Shown: positions 24,608 to 33,188 of the stretch, piece by piece
Layout: each line of letters opens with the position of its first letter
Numbering within the stretch: the stretch's first letter is position 1
From: Flavobacteriales bacterium
GTDB lineage: Bacteria > Bacteroidota > Bacteroidia > Flavobacteriales_D > Sanyastnellaceae
Direction: 5' to 3'
DNA length: 34,103 bases
Assembly: GCA_029238785.1 (NCBI GenBank)
Contig: JAQWFN010000091.1
Location: 1 to 34,103 of the forward strand
The notes under the pieces: model-generated
What the model was told of the DNA's origin: nothing
Seen by the model: the letters and a program-made list of their open reading frames with translations, nothing else
Database searches by the model: none
Position numbers and translations under genes: made by a program

Positions 24608-24626
24608 ATAGAAATTGCTACTTTTG
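24598..24626 (+). promoter_or_regulatory. Bacteroidota promoter for kdsD
   Basis: TTG (24598-24600) is followed after 18 bases by TACTTTTG (24619-24626), a consensus match. The upstream element lies inside the first codons of recQ. Transcription should start near 24633, giving a leader of about 65 bases before the GTG start. Confidence 0.75.
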
Positions 24627-24631
24627 CAGAA

Positions 24632-24661
24632 TAAATATAACTCTTTTTTCTCCGCCAAAAA
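24632..24661 (-). promoter_or_regulatory. Bacteroidota promoter for recQ
   Basis: On the minus strand TTTTTG is followed after 16 bases by TATATTTA, one base off TAnnTTTG. Transcription would start near 24625, about 18 bases before the recQ ATG. It faces the kdsD promoter, so both cannot be occupied fully at the same time. Confidence 0.6.
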
Positions 24662-24696
24662 CGGAAGCCGAAAGGAGTTTTCATCTTTTTTTCCCT

Positions 24697-25665
24697 GTGG
24701 AAGTGCAAAGCAAAATTCAATCCTTAGCAATTAAAACACTCAAACTTGAGGCTGAAAGTGTGCTTCAACTGACTGAGTTTATTGATAACCAATTTGAAAG
24801 CATTGTTGATCTCATTCATCAATCTAATGGTCGTTTAGTGGTTACTGGCATTGGAAAAAGCGCCAACATTGCACAGAAAATGGTGGCCACATTTAACTCT
24901 ACTGGCACCCCTTCTATGTTTATGCATGCCGCAGACGCTATCCATGGTGATTTGGGGATTGTACAGAAAGACGACATCGTTATTTGCATCTCAAAAAGCG
25001 GAAATTCTCCTGAGATAAAAGTACTTGCGCCATTAGTTAAGAGCATGGGAAACGTTCTGATTGGTATGGTTGGAAATCTGGGGTCTGACCTCGCGGCAAA
25101 GTCGGATTTCATACTCAATACTACCGTCAGAAAAGAAGCTTGTCCGAACAACCTTGCCCCTACCTCATCTACCACAGCTCAGCTTGCGATGGGCGATGCT
25201 TTGGCCGTTTGTCTGATGGAAAAACGGGGGTTTTCTGACAGGGACTTTGCTCGATATCACCCAGGAGGAGCACTTGGAAAACGCTTGTTTGTTAAAATGA
25301 GTGACCTTCTTCCAGCAGAAAAGGCGCCGGCAGTTGATGTTTCTGCAAGCATCCAGGAAGCCATTGTTGAAATTTCAGCAAAAAGACAAGGTGCTACCGC
25401 GGTGATTGAATCGGGAAATCTGCTTGGAATTGTTACCGATGGAGATTTGCGACGAATGCTGCACGCGGGTAAAAACATGAGTGAATTGAGCCTTGTTGAG
25501 ATCATGACGCGCTCCCCGAAGAGCATTTCGGGCGATGAACTTGCGGTAGTGGGCTTTGAATTAATGGAAAAGCACAGCATTACTCAACTTATTGTTACTG
25601 ATGAGCAAGGCAAGTATTCGGGAATCGTACATTTACATGACATTCTAAGAGAAGGTATTTTTTAA
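24697..25665 (+). CDS. kdsD: Arabinose-5-phosphate isomerase (KdsD/KpsF/GutQ family)
   Basis: 322 residues. It converts ribulose 5-phosphate to arabinose 5-phosphate, the first step toward Kdo in lipopolysaccharide. The SIS domain (about 25-185) has GIGKSANIAQKMVATFNSTGTP with K54, the stretch MHAADAIHGDLG with H83, and CISKSGNSPEI with E106; ALGKRL precedes the CBS pair (about 205-322: MSDLLPAEKAPAV and IMTRSPKSISGDELAVVG). There is no in-frame ATG at the right place; the GTG at 24697 gives the usual family length, and a second GTG lies at 24703. An AAAGGAG at 24671 is too far away to act as a ribosome site. Its stop codon overlaps the tatC start by one base (TAATG), so the two are translationally coupled. 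Confidence 0.95.
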   Translation: MEVQSKIQSLAIKTLKLEAESVLQLTEFIDNQFESIVDLIHQSNGRLVVTGIGKSANIAQKMVATFNSTGTPSMFMHAADAIHGDLGIVQKDDIVICISKSGNSPEIKVLAPLVKSMGNVLIGMVGNLGSDLAAKSDFILNTTVRKEACPNNLAPTSSTTAQLAMGDALAVCLMEKRGFSDRDFARYHPGGALGKRLFVKMSDLLPAEKAPAVDVSASIQEAIVEISAKRQGATAVIESGNLLGIVTDGDLRRMLHAGKNMSELSLVEIMTRSPKSISGDELAVVGFELMEKHSITQLIVTDEQGKYSGIVHLHDILREGIF

Positions 25666-26474
25666 TGAGCGAAGAGAAAGACATGGGATTCCTCGACCAT
25701 TTGGAGGAGTTGAGAATGAGAATCATCCGTTCGATGATTGCTGTTTTTGTTGTGGCGATGGCTGTTTTTAGTGCCAAAGAAATTGTTTTTGACAAAATCA
25801 TCTTTGGTCCGCATAAAACATCTTTCCTCACTTTTAGAGCCCTGTGTAAGCTTTCAGACTTGCTTGGTTTGAACGACAAACTCTGTGTTACTGAAATCAA
25901 TTACGAGATCATTAACACCACCATGGTTGGGAATTTCACTGCTCACATCATTGTGAGTTTGATTGGTGGATTTATTGTTGCCTTTCCCTTCCTGTACTAT
26001 CAAGCTTGGGCATTTGTAAAGCCGGGCTTGAAGCAAAAGGAAGTACAAAATGTACGTGGTGTTGTGTTTTGGGCTTCGTTCTTGTTTTTTTCTGGAGTGC
26101 TTTTCGGCTACTTCATCATTTCGCCCCTTTCTTTACAATTCCTAGGGAACTATACGCTTGGTGAGGTATTGACGAAAACCACGGTGATGTCGTACATGAA
26201 AACGGTAGCCAGCATTACCTTGGCTGCAGGACTTATCTTTCAGTTGCCCGTTTTGGTTTACTTTCTTACCAAGATTGGCATCGTAACGCCTGATCTTTTG
26301 AAGAAATTCAGAAAACATGCACTTGTTGGGGTTTTAATTCTTTCAGCCATCATCACACCTCCTGATGTTGCGAGCCAAGTGCTTGTAGCTGTTCCTGTTC
26401 TCTTTTTATATGAAATCAGCATTGTGATTTCGAGAAGAGTGCTTCGCCGAAAAACAGCTTTAGCAAAGGTATAA
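25665..26474 (+). CDS. tatC: Twin-arginine translocase subunit TatC
   Basis: 269 residues with six hydrophobic segments. The conserved N-terminus FLDHLEELRMRIIRS, which receives the twin-arginine signal, is intact, as are FPFLYYQAWAFVKPGLKQKE and the C-terminal region ITPPDVASQVLVAVPVLFLYEISI. TatC is the substrate receptor of the Tat pathway, which exports folded proteins across the inner membrane. A stretch of about 45 residues between the first and second membrane segments is longer than in E. coli, as is usual in Bacteroidota. tatA/tatB are not in the window. It overlaps kdsD by one base. Ninety bases separate it from the next gene, in which I see no strong promoter or terminator. Confidence 0.97.
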   Translation: MSEEKDMGFLDHLEELRMRIIRSMIAVFVVAMAVFSAKEIVFDKIIFGPHKTSFLTFRALCKLSDLLGLNDKLCVTEINYEIINTTMVGNFTAHIIVSLIGGFIVAFPFLYYQAWAFVKPGLKQKEVQNVRGVVFWASFLFFSGVLFGYFIISPLSLQFLGNYTLGEVLTKTTVMSYMKTVASITLAAGLIFQLPVLVYFLTKIGIVTPDLLKKFRKHALVGVLILSAIITPPDVASQVLVAVPVLFLYEISIVISRRVLRRKTALAKV

Positions 26475-26564
26475 TCACACAAAGATTGTGGATAAATGAC
26501 TTGATTATAAGGCATAAAACCAACCAATCTTGCCGTTCTTCGTAAATTGTCATAGGATCAACAC

Positions 26565-29048
26565 ATGCCAAGGCTTCATTCCATAACCCGTTTTCTCCTT
26601 CTTACGAGCATTTTGCTTGCGGGCTTAAATGCGCTAGGTCAGAAAACCAAGGTAAGTGGTAAGGTAACAGATGCAAGCACTGGAGAAGCGCTTCCTTTTG
26701 TGAACATCCTTTTTGTAGGGACCAAATCCGGCACCATTACCGACCTTGATGGAAATTACAGCATAGAAACCTATTACGCCTCAGACAGCCTAAGAGCCTC
26801 TTTTATTGGTTATAAAAGCCAAGCCTTAAAGGTGAGAAGAGATCAAGAACAGGTGTTGAACTTCAAATTAGAGATGTCTTCAATCCAGCTTGAGGTGGCT
26901 GAAATTAGACCCGACGAGGCAGAAAACCCCGCTTTCGCAATTGTTCGCGGCATTCTGAATAACAAGGACATCAACAACAGAGAAAAACTCGAAGCTTACG
27001 AATACGAAGTGTACAACAAGGTGGAGTTTGACCTCAATAACCTCACGGAAGAATTCATGGAGCGGAAGATTTTCAAACCCTTCCAGTTTGCTTTCGACAA
27101 CCTTGATAGCTCCGAGGAAAAGGTATATCTGCCTATTTTCATGACGGAAAACCTCTCTAACTTCTATTACAGAAAGAATCCAAAAACGAGCAAAGAAGTC
27201 ATCAATGCAGCCCAAGTTTCGGGTATTGAAAATAATTCGGTGAATCAGTTTTTGGGTGATATGTACCAAAACGTTAACATTTACGAGAATAACATTATTG
27301 TTTTTGGAAAGAGCTTTGTTAGTCCGGTTTCCAACTCCGGATTTGCCTTTTACGATTACTACCTTTTAGACAGCACCTTCATCGACAACAAGTGGTGCTA
27401 TCAGATTAAATTTCAGCCAAAAAGAAAACAAGAGCTCACATTTAACGGCGACTTTTGGGTGAACGACACCACTTACGCCATTAAGCAAGTAGACGCGCGC
27501 ATTGCGGATGACGCCAACATTAACTGGATCTATGGTTTACAAGTGAAGCAGAGCTACGACGAAGTTGAAGAAGAAGTTTGGATGCTCACCAAAGACCAAC
27601 TGGTGGTTGATTTTAATGTGGCCGATAAGACCATGGGCTTCTATGGCCGAAAGACCACAACGTATAAGAACTTCGTCATCAACAAACCCAAAAGCGAGGA
27701 GTTTTACAAAGGGATTTCAGACATCATTGTCAGTGATGGCGCTGGAGATAAGGATGATGAATTTTGGGAGAGTCACCGGCACATCAACCTAAGTGAAAAT
27801 GAAAAATCCGTCTATCAATTGGTAGACAGTATTCAGAACATCCCTCAGTTTAGGACCATTGCCGACATCATCACCCTTTTTGTTTCTGGTTATAAACAAG
27901 TGGGCAAGTTTGAAATTGGTCCGTACTACACCTTGTATAGTTTCAACCCAGTTGAGGGCCATCGTTTTCGTTTAGGAGGAAGAACTTCCAATTCGTTTAG
28001 CAAGCGCGTAATGCTTGAGGGTTATACGGCTTACGGCTTACGAGATCAACGATTCAAATATGGAGCAGGTGTTTGGTTGATGCTCTCAAAGCAACCCAGG
28101 ATGCTCCTTCGTTTAGAAGGCAAGAAAGACGTAGAACAATTGGGGGCATCATCTGGTGCATTCAGGGAAGACAATGTTCTGAGTTCGCTTTTTAGACGAA
28201 ACCCTGCCAATAAGCTCACCAATGTTTTGGAAGGTAAAGTTACTTTTGAGCGCGAGTGGTTTTATGGTTTGAGCAATCAAATCATCTTCAATCACCGTGT
28301 ACTTCGCCCATTGGGCGCTTTGAATTACGAGCGTTTTGACGACTCTAATAAAACACTTGTACTTCCCGTAGGAAGGCTCACCACAAGTGAAATCACCTTA
28401 TACACGCGATTTGCTTACAAAGAGAAATACGTTTCGGGAGAATTCGAGCGCGTTAGCTTGGGAACCAAATACCCAACCATAGAATTGGCTTTGAGTAGTG
28501 GATTACAAGGGGTGTTAGGCGCCGATTATGACTACCGAAAAATTGTTTTCCGTGTTCGCGACAAACTGCGCTTTGGTCCGTTTGGTTATGCTAAACTAGG
28601 CGTTGAAGCGGGTAAATTCTTTGGCCAATTGCCTTATCCATTGCTACAACTTCATCAAGGAAATGAAACCTTCTTTTACGATGAAACCGCATTCAACACC
28701 ATGAACTTCTTTGAATTTGTAAGTGATGAGTGGGTGAGCGCTAGCATTTCATATCACTTGGAGGGCCTTGTTTTAAACAAAATACCATTGTTCAGAAAAC
28801 TCAAATGGAGGGAAGTTGTTAGCGCCAAGGGAGTTATTGGCCGATTCGACGAGCGTAATTTGGACGAGCTGCTGCTACCTGAAACCACTTATACTTTCAG
28901 CGGGAATAAGCCGTTTATGGAGGGAGCTATCGGTATCGAAAACATCTTCAAAGTACTTCGAATTGATGGTTTATGGCGTTTGTCTTACCTCGACAATCCA
29001 GACATTGTAAAATTCGGTATTCGTGCCAAACTACAAATCGACTTTTAA
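26565..29048 (+). CDS. Outer-membrane protein with CarboxypepD_reg-like and DUF5686 domains
   Basis: 827 residues. The signal peptide (about 1-25, ending NALGQ) is followed by a carboxypeptidase-regulatory-like beta-sandwich (about 28-110: [20 protein letters not shown], then [13 protein letters not shown]). The remainder matches the DUF5686 pattern: [31 protein letters not shown], a lipoprotein-sorting-like beta sheet, and a long C-terminal barrel with alternating strands ([18 protein letters not shown]) ending in aromatic F (LQIDF), as expected for a BAM substrate. Function is not known. Its stop codon overlaps the lptB start by one base (TAATG), so the barrel protein and the LPS-transport ATPase are co-translated. 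That, and kdsD nearby, suggests a role in LPS or outer-membrane assembly, which is inference. Confidence 0.88.
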   Translation: MPRLHSITRFLLLTSILLAGLNALGQKTKVSGKVTDASTGEALPFVNILFVGTKSGTITDLDGNYSIETYYASDSLRASFIGYKSQALKVRRDQEQVLNFKLEMSSIQLEVAEIRPDEAENPAFAIVRGILNNKDINNREKLEAYEYEVYNKVEFDLNNLTEEFMERKIFKPFQFAFDNLDSSEEKVYLPIFMTENLSNFYYRKNPKTSKEVINAAQVSGIENNSVNQFLGDMYQNVNIYENNIIVFGKSFVSPVSNSGFAFYDYYLLDSTFIDNKWCYQIKFQPKRKQELTFNGDFWVNDTTYAIKQVDARIADDANINWIYGLQVKQSYDEVEEEVWMLTKDQLVVDFNVADKTMGFYGRKTTTYKNFVINKPKSEEFYKGISDIIVSDGAGDKDDEFWESHRHINLSENEKSVYQLVDSIQNIPQFRTIADIITLFVSGYKQVGKFEIGPYYTLYSFNPVEGHRFRLGGRTSNSFSKRVMLEGYTAYGLRDQRFKYGAGVWLMLSKQPRMLLRLEGKKDVEQLGASSGAFREDNVLSSLFRRNPANKLTNVLEGKVTFEREWFYGLSNQIIFNHRVLRPLGALNYERFDDSNKTLVLPVGRLTTSEITLYTRFAYKEKYVSGEFERVSLGTKYPTIELALSSGLQGVLGADYDYRKIVFRVRDKLRFGPFGYAKLGVEAGKFFGQLPYPLLQLHQGNETFFYDETAFNTMNFFEFVSDEWVSASISYHLEGLVLNKIPLFRKLKWREVVSAKGVIGRFDERNLDELLLPETTYTFSGNKPFMEGAIGIENIFKVLRIDGLWRLSYLDNPDIVKFGIRAKLQIDF

Positions 29049-29782
29049 TGCAGTTACGAGCAGAGAACATAGTTAAGAAATACGGGAAGAGAACGGTGGT
29101 AAAAGGAGTTTCTTACCATGTCAATCGCGGAGAAATTGTGGGATTACTTGGTCCAAACGGCGCCGGTAAAACCACCTCTTTTTACATGACTGTTGGTTTG
29201 GTAACACCCAATGAGGGGCATGTTTTTTTGGATGATCGCGAGATTACGCAGGAACCGATGTACCGCAGGGCTCAACTTGGTTTGGGTTATTTACCTCAGG
29301 AGCCGAGTGTGTTTAGAAAGTTGAGCGTAGAAGAGAACATCTTAGCGGTGCTTCAGATGACCAAATTAAGCAAGAAGGAACAGCGCGAGAAGCTCGAAAC
29401 CCTGATTGATGAGTTCAGCTTGGGTCATGTTCGCAAGAATAAAGGAGATTCCTTGAGTGGTGGTGAACGAAGAAGAACAGAAATTGCTCGTGCCTTGGCC
29501 ACAGACCCCAACTTCATCCTTTTGGACGAACCATTTGCAGGTGTTGACCCAATTGCAGTTGAAGACATTCAAGGCATTGTAGCCCGCTTAAAGGACCGCA
29601 ACATTGGCATCCTCATTACCGACCATAATGTTCAAGAAACCTTGAGCATTACGGACAGGGCCTATTTGCTTTTTGAAGGGAATATTTTGCGTGAAGGCAG
29701 CGCCGAAGAACTTGCTGCCGATGAGCAAGTTCGTCGGGTTTACCTTGGTCAGAACTTTGAATTGCGCAGAAAAACCTTCTGA
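29048..29782 (+). CDS. lptB: LPS export ABC transporter ATP-binding protein LptB
   Basis: 244 residues from the ATG at 29048, overlapping the preceding stop by one base. Walker A is GPNGAGKTT (35-43), the Q-loop is Q84 in [11 protein letters not shown], the signature is [15 protein letters not shown] (136-150), Walker B is [13 protein letters not shown] and the H-loop is H193 in [27 protein letters not shown] and [12 protein letters not shown] are typical of LptB over other ABC ATPases. LptB powers extraction of LPS from the inner membrane by LptF/LptG. Those subunits are not in the window. The gene ends where the convergent ribE gene ends, with no spacing base. Confidence 0.96.
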   Translation: MQLRAENIVKKYGKRTVVKGVSYHVNRGEIVGLLGPNGAGKTTSFYMTVGLVTPNEGHVFLDDREITQEPMYRRAQLGLGYLPQEPSVFRKLSVEENILAVLQMTKLSKKEQREKLETLIDEFSLGHVRKNKGDSLSGGERRRTEIARALATDPNFILLDEPFAGVDPIAVEDIQGIVARLKDRNIGILITDHNVQETLSITDRAYLLFEGNILREGSAEELAADEQVRRVYLGQNFELRRKTF

Positions 29783-30373
29783 TTAATCGCGCAGTTCGAG
29801 TAGTTTCTTTACGTATTTGCCTACGATATCAAACTCAATATTTGCTGTACTTCCCGGCTGAAAAGCATGAAAGTTGGTTTCTTCCCAAGTATAAGGGATG
29901 ATGGCCACACTGAAACCGTTTTTATGCGAATCAACAACCGTTAAACTAACGCCATTCACAGTGATTGACCCTTTTTCTACTGTTACTTGATTCACGCCTT
30001 CAGCGTATTCGAAGTGCACTTTCCAGCTGCCTTCTTCGTTTTCGATTTTCACCACTTTTGCGGTTGAATCTACGTGGCCTTGAACGATGTGTCCATCTAA
30101 GCGCCCGTTCATTTGTGTGCAACGCTCCACATTCACTTTATCGCCTACCTTCCATTCGCCTAAGTTGGTTCTCACCATGGTTTCTTTGATGGCTGTTACC
30201 ACATATTCATCCCCTTGAATACCTACAACAGTTAGGCAGCAACCGTTATGAGCAACACTTTGGTCGATCTTAAGCTCGTGGGTAAGCGATGATTTGATAG
30301 TGAAATGAACGTTCTCTTGGTCTTTTTCAATGGCTTTAACCTCGCCAAGCGTTTCTATAATTCCTGTAAACAT
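29783..30373 (-). CDS. ribE: Riboflavin synthase (alpha subunit)
   Basis: 196 residues, the usual size. Two lumazine-binding barrels repeat in tandem: MFTGIIETLGEV at the N-terminus with NGCCLTVV, and GHIVQGHVDSTAKVV with NGVSLTVVD in the second half. The C-terminal helix mediates the trimer. The enzyme dismutates two 6,7-dimethyl-8-ribityllumazine molecules into riboflavin and a pyrimidine product, in the cytoplasm. The start ATG at 30373 lies three bases after the stop of the large adhesin-like gene, so it depends on that gene's promoter unless an internal one exists. No FMN riboswitch is seen ahead of it. Confidence 0.97.
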   Translation of the reverse strand: MFTGIIETLGEVKAIEKDQENVHFTIKSSLTHELKIDQSVAHNGCCLTVVGIQGDEYVVTAIKETMVRTNLGEWKVGDKVNVERCTQMNGRLDGHIVQGHVDSTAKVVKIENEEGSWKVHFEYAEGVNQVTVEKGSITVNGVSLTVVDSHKNGFSVAIIPYTWEETNFHAFQPGSTANIEFDIVGKYVKKLLELRD

Positions 30374-30376
30374 CTT

Positions 30377-33055
30377 CTAGTTTGTGCTTTGATTGGACCC
30401 TCCTAACACTTGAATGTGTCCGCTTGTTTCCTCGGGTTCAATTCCACTTAACCTAATCGTGTTAATTTTGATGGTGTAATAGTACACACCGTCGTTCACT
30501 ACCTCGCCAGATTCATTGTCTTTCCCGTCCCATAATATCTCAGGATCGGTGGTTTCAAAAACAAGTCCTCCCCAGCGATTAAAAATCTTCAAATCGATGC
30601 TTTCAACAAATTTGAAAGGGAAAGGCTGAAAGAGATCATTTTGTCCATCGTTATTTGGGGTGAAAACGTTTGGCAGCACGTAGAACGGACAATTATCTGC
30701 ACACTGTACATTTGAGAATGCACTTTCATTTTGGTTCAGGATACCATCAATATCTGGAAGCAATGAATCAAGTGCTGTGATGGCAAAACAACCTGCAATA
30801 CTTCCTTCTAAACCTTCTGCATTGAAGGTAAATGACGTGTCGTTTGGACTAAAATACGAAGCTAAAAGTTCGAGTTCGTTTTCTGGCGTTGGGGCGTAAT
30901 AAATGTTGTAGCCCGTTACATCGTCTGCACAAGTATTATTAGGATTGTTCCAGGTGAGCTCCGTTGTTTCTGCCGAGCAGTCGGCATTGATTTCCAGTAC
31001 AGGCGCACAAGGAGGTGTAAGATCAATCGGTTTACCACATGCTTCTTGAGAATTGTTCAAGAGGGGATCGATAATGGATGGGTCTCCGTATGTTCCTGTT
31101 GACTGAACGTAATAGCAGTAGACCACGTTGTTTACTAATCCTGTGTCGGTATAGAAAGGTTCCGTTGAGTTCCCTATCAGTTCAAAATCACTCAAATCAT
31201 TATTGAACCTAAACACGTCGTACTGCATGTTCATCCAAGGCACCGCAAGATTAATAGCAATCGTTAACTCGTTATCGTCTGGAATGAGTTCAAGGAACAT
31301 GCTTGAAGCCGTTGAGCTCGATTGTACAAGTTCTTCGTCACTCCACATTTCAACTCGGTAGGCGTGTGCTGTAGATGCAGTATTGATGTTAAGGTGGGTG
31401 AAAATGGTATCGGGATTGAGTACTTCGAGTTGCGGTAAGGTTTCTAAAATAAGGTTTTGAGGATTACCGAATCCTTCGCTGTGGTAGATTAAGTAGCGGT
31501 ATGGCCCGGGAAACACTTCTGTATCCAGTTCCCCTGGTGGCGACCAAGCGATGTAAATTTCACCATTTGAGAGGTCAGTTGCCTCTACAGACACATTAGT
31601 AATCACAGGTGCTTCTTTGTTCAAGAAACCACAGAACTCTTCACTTGCTAAGGAAATGGCACCATTTGGGAAACAAGTTACCACCATGTAGCAATACTGT
31701 CCGCCAAAGAACACTTCATTGTCAACAAAAGCTGTTGAATTCAAGCCATTCACTTCACCTATCAATGAATAGCCCGTGTATTCTGGCACACCTATTTCGC
31801 AGTTTTCAGGCTCAAATCCATACTCTCCTACTCTTCTGTATATTTTATAACTCCCTTGGTTGATTTCACTTTGCGTGAAGATGTCTAGACATGGAGTTGA
31901 ATCCCAAGAAAGTTCAAATGAATTTCCTGAGGGAGTAGCTAAAGGGTTTTCTACTGGAGGACCAACAACCGTGATGTTCCATGTTTCGAGATCTGTTAAT
32001 GGCACTTGGTTTCCGGTATCTTCTGCTCTAAACAACACTTGGTATGGACCTGGTCTTACCTCTTCGCAACGCGGCAACCAGGTGAAGGTACCGTTATTGT
32101 TTCCGTTGAATGAAAAAGAGGCTACATGCACAGTTTCCGTCATTGGTCCGCCCACCGCTGAAAGTAGTACTGGATCGTTATCAGGGTCTGAGGCATTCAC
32201 ATCGATACTCACAACATTTCCTGCTTCAACACAGACATCGTTTAATGCTTCAATTTCTGGCGGATTGTTATCGCAAAGTTCCACCGTGATTTGCATATCG
32301 CGCACAACGTCACCCACCTTAATCAACACCCCATTAACCAAGCGCCATTCTTCAATCAGGATACCAATGTTATATTCACCAATTTGGAGGGGAAATTCCC
32401 AAACCACATCACCTGTATTTGGATCAATGGTAAAGCTGTCGTTTCCGGGGTTGACTTCATCTGGGTAGGTAAATCCGAAAACAGGTTCATAATCTTGACC
32501 CAAGCAAGGCACCAAACTATAGCTCAGGATGTCTCCATCGGGGTCATAGGCTCCTGGATTGTGAATCCAGCGTTTATTCAAACAGGCCCTTTCAATTGCC
32601 GGGTTGAGCAAGGCCACACTGCTGTTGTGGCCGGTTTGTGGATTGATGATTAGTGTGCTTTCAATCGTGAAAGGAACTTGCACAGAACCCGGGATGTTTA
32701 AAACGTTTTCGTTTCTGTTTGGGTCAAGCACTGAAATACTATAGATTCCCGGGCCACCATAGGTATGCACTCCTTTGTAGGTATTGATTTGCACATCGTT
32801 TTGAAGAAACTGAATGGGCAGTTGTCTTGGTAGGCTGTCAAGCTCTGCTCCCACAGGAATGTCTCCCCAATTGATCTCTAGCCAAGGACGGTCTGCAATA
32901 ACAGAGGTTTTGGTGTAGGTTGTAATGGTGATTTCATAGGTGAATCCCGAAACGTGCTCATAGGTGATTTCGCCCGCTCTGTTGTGGGTTGCCGATGCTT
33001 CATTAAAGGCGAAAATGCCCAGCAAAAACAGGAATATGCGGGTAAGAAACTTCAT
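30377..33055 (-). CDS. Large exported protein with gliding-motility-associated C-terminal (type IX, type B sorting) domain
   Basis: 892 residues from the ATG at 33055 (MKFLTRIFLFLLGIFAF signal peptide, cleaved near ASATH); a TTG three codons upstream is not needed. The N-terminal part (HNRAGEITYEHVSGFTYEITI) is typical of gliding-motility-associated proteins. It is followed by an Ig/cadherin-like segment (PPEIEALNDVCVEAGNVVSID) and several fibronectin type III-like modules. The last 85 residues hold the sorting domain: LPNVFTPNNDGQNDLFQPF, LKIFNRWGGLVFETTD, WDGKDNESGEVVNDGVYYY. Type B domains direct export through the outer membrane by the type IX system and attachment to the surface. No catalytic motif is seen, so adhesion or a gliding-related role is likely. 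Confidence 0.93.
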   Translation of the reverse strand: MKFLTRIFLFLLGIFAFNEASATHNRAGEITYEHVSGFTYEITITTYTKTSVIADRPWLEINWGDIPVGAELDSLPRQLPIQFLQNDVQINTYKGVHTYGGPGIYSISVLDPNRNENVLNIPGSVQVPFTIESTLIINPQTGHNSSVALLNPAIERACLNKRWIHNPGAYDPDGDILSYSLVPCLGQDYEPVFGFTYPDEVNPGNDSFTIDPNTGDVVWEFPLQIGEYNIGILIEEWRLVNGVLIKVGDVVRDMQITVELCDNNPPEIEALNDVCVEAGNVVSIDVNASDPDNDPVLLSAVGGPMTETVHVASFSFNGNNNGTFTWLPRCEEVRPGPYQVLFRAEDTGNQVPLTDLETWNITVVGPPVENPLATPSGNSFELSWDSTPCLDIFTQSEINQGSYKIYRRVGEYGFEPENCEIGVPEYTGYSLIGEVNGLNSTAFVDNEVFFGGQYCYMVVTCFPNGAISLASEEFCGFLNKEAPVITNVSVEATDLSNGEIYIAWSPPGELDTEVFPGPYRYLIYHSEGFGNPQNLILETLPQLEVLNPDTIFTHLNINTASTAHAYRVEMWSDEELVQSSSTASSMFLELIPDDNELTIAINLAVPWMNMQYDVFRFNNDLSDFELIGNSTEPFYTDTGLVNNVVYCYYVQSTGTYGDPSIIDPLLNNSQEACGKPIDLTPPCAPVLEINADCSAETTELTWNNPNNTCADDVTGYNIYYAPTPENELELLASYFSPNDTSFTFNAEGLEGSIAGCFAITALDSLLPDIDGILNQNESAFSNVQCADNCPFYVLPNVFTPNNDGQNDLFQPFPFKFVESIDLKIFNRWGGLVFETTDPEILWDGKDNESGEVVNDGVYYYTIKINTIRLSGIEPEETSGHIQVLGGSNQSTN

Positions 33056-33138
33056 AACTAACAATATACATTTTTTGAAGGGGCTACCCTCAAAGAAGAA
33101 AACAAAAATGCGTTAAAAATATTATCCCAAGGGTTGAA

Positions 33139-33171
33139 TTTGTTTCGGTTGTCACAATTAGACTAATTTTA
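33139..33171 (+). promoter_or_regulatory. Promoter candidate for the M17 aminopeptidase
   Basis: TTTG (33139-33142) is followed after 21 bases by TAATTTTA (33164-33171), one base off the -7 consensus, 17 bases before the ATG. The intergenic region 33056-33188 also holds an imperfect inverted repeat (TTTGAAGGG/CCCTCAAA, 33074-33094) ahead of the divergent gene. Confidence 0.45.
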
Positions 33172-33188
33172 ACCCAAAATGTTTACCC

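Noticed and set aside
26475-26564. CACAA/TTGTG mini-hairpin and TAAATTGT ahead of the DUF5686 gene
   Set aside because: Stem too short and the promoter-like word deviates in several places; I cannot support a terminator or promoter.
31860-32468. A 202-codon open frame antisense to the large type IX surface protein gene
   Set aside because: Its translation is Ser/Thr-rich and is explained by the codon use of the gene on the other strand.
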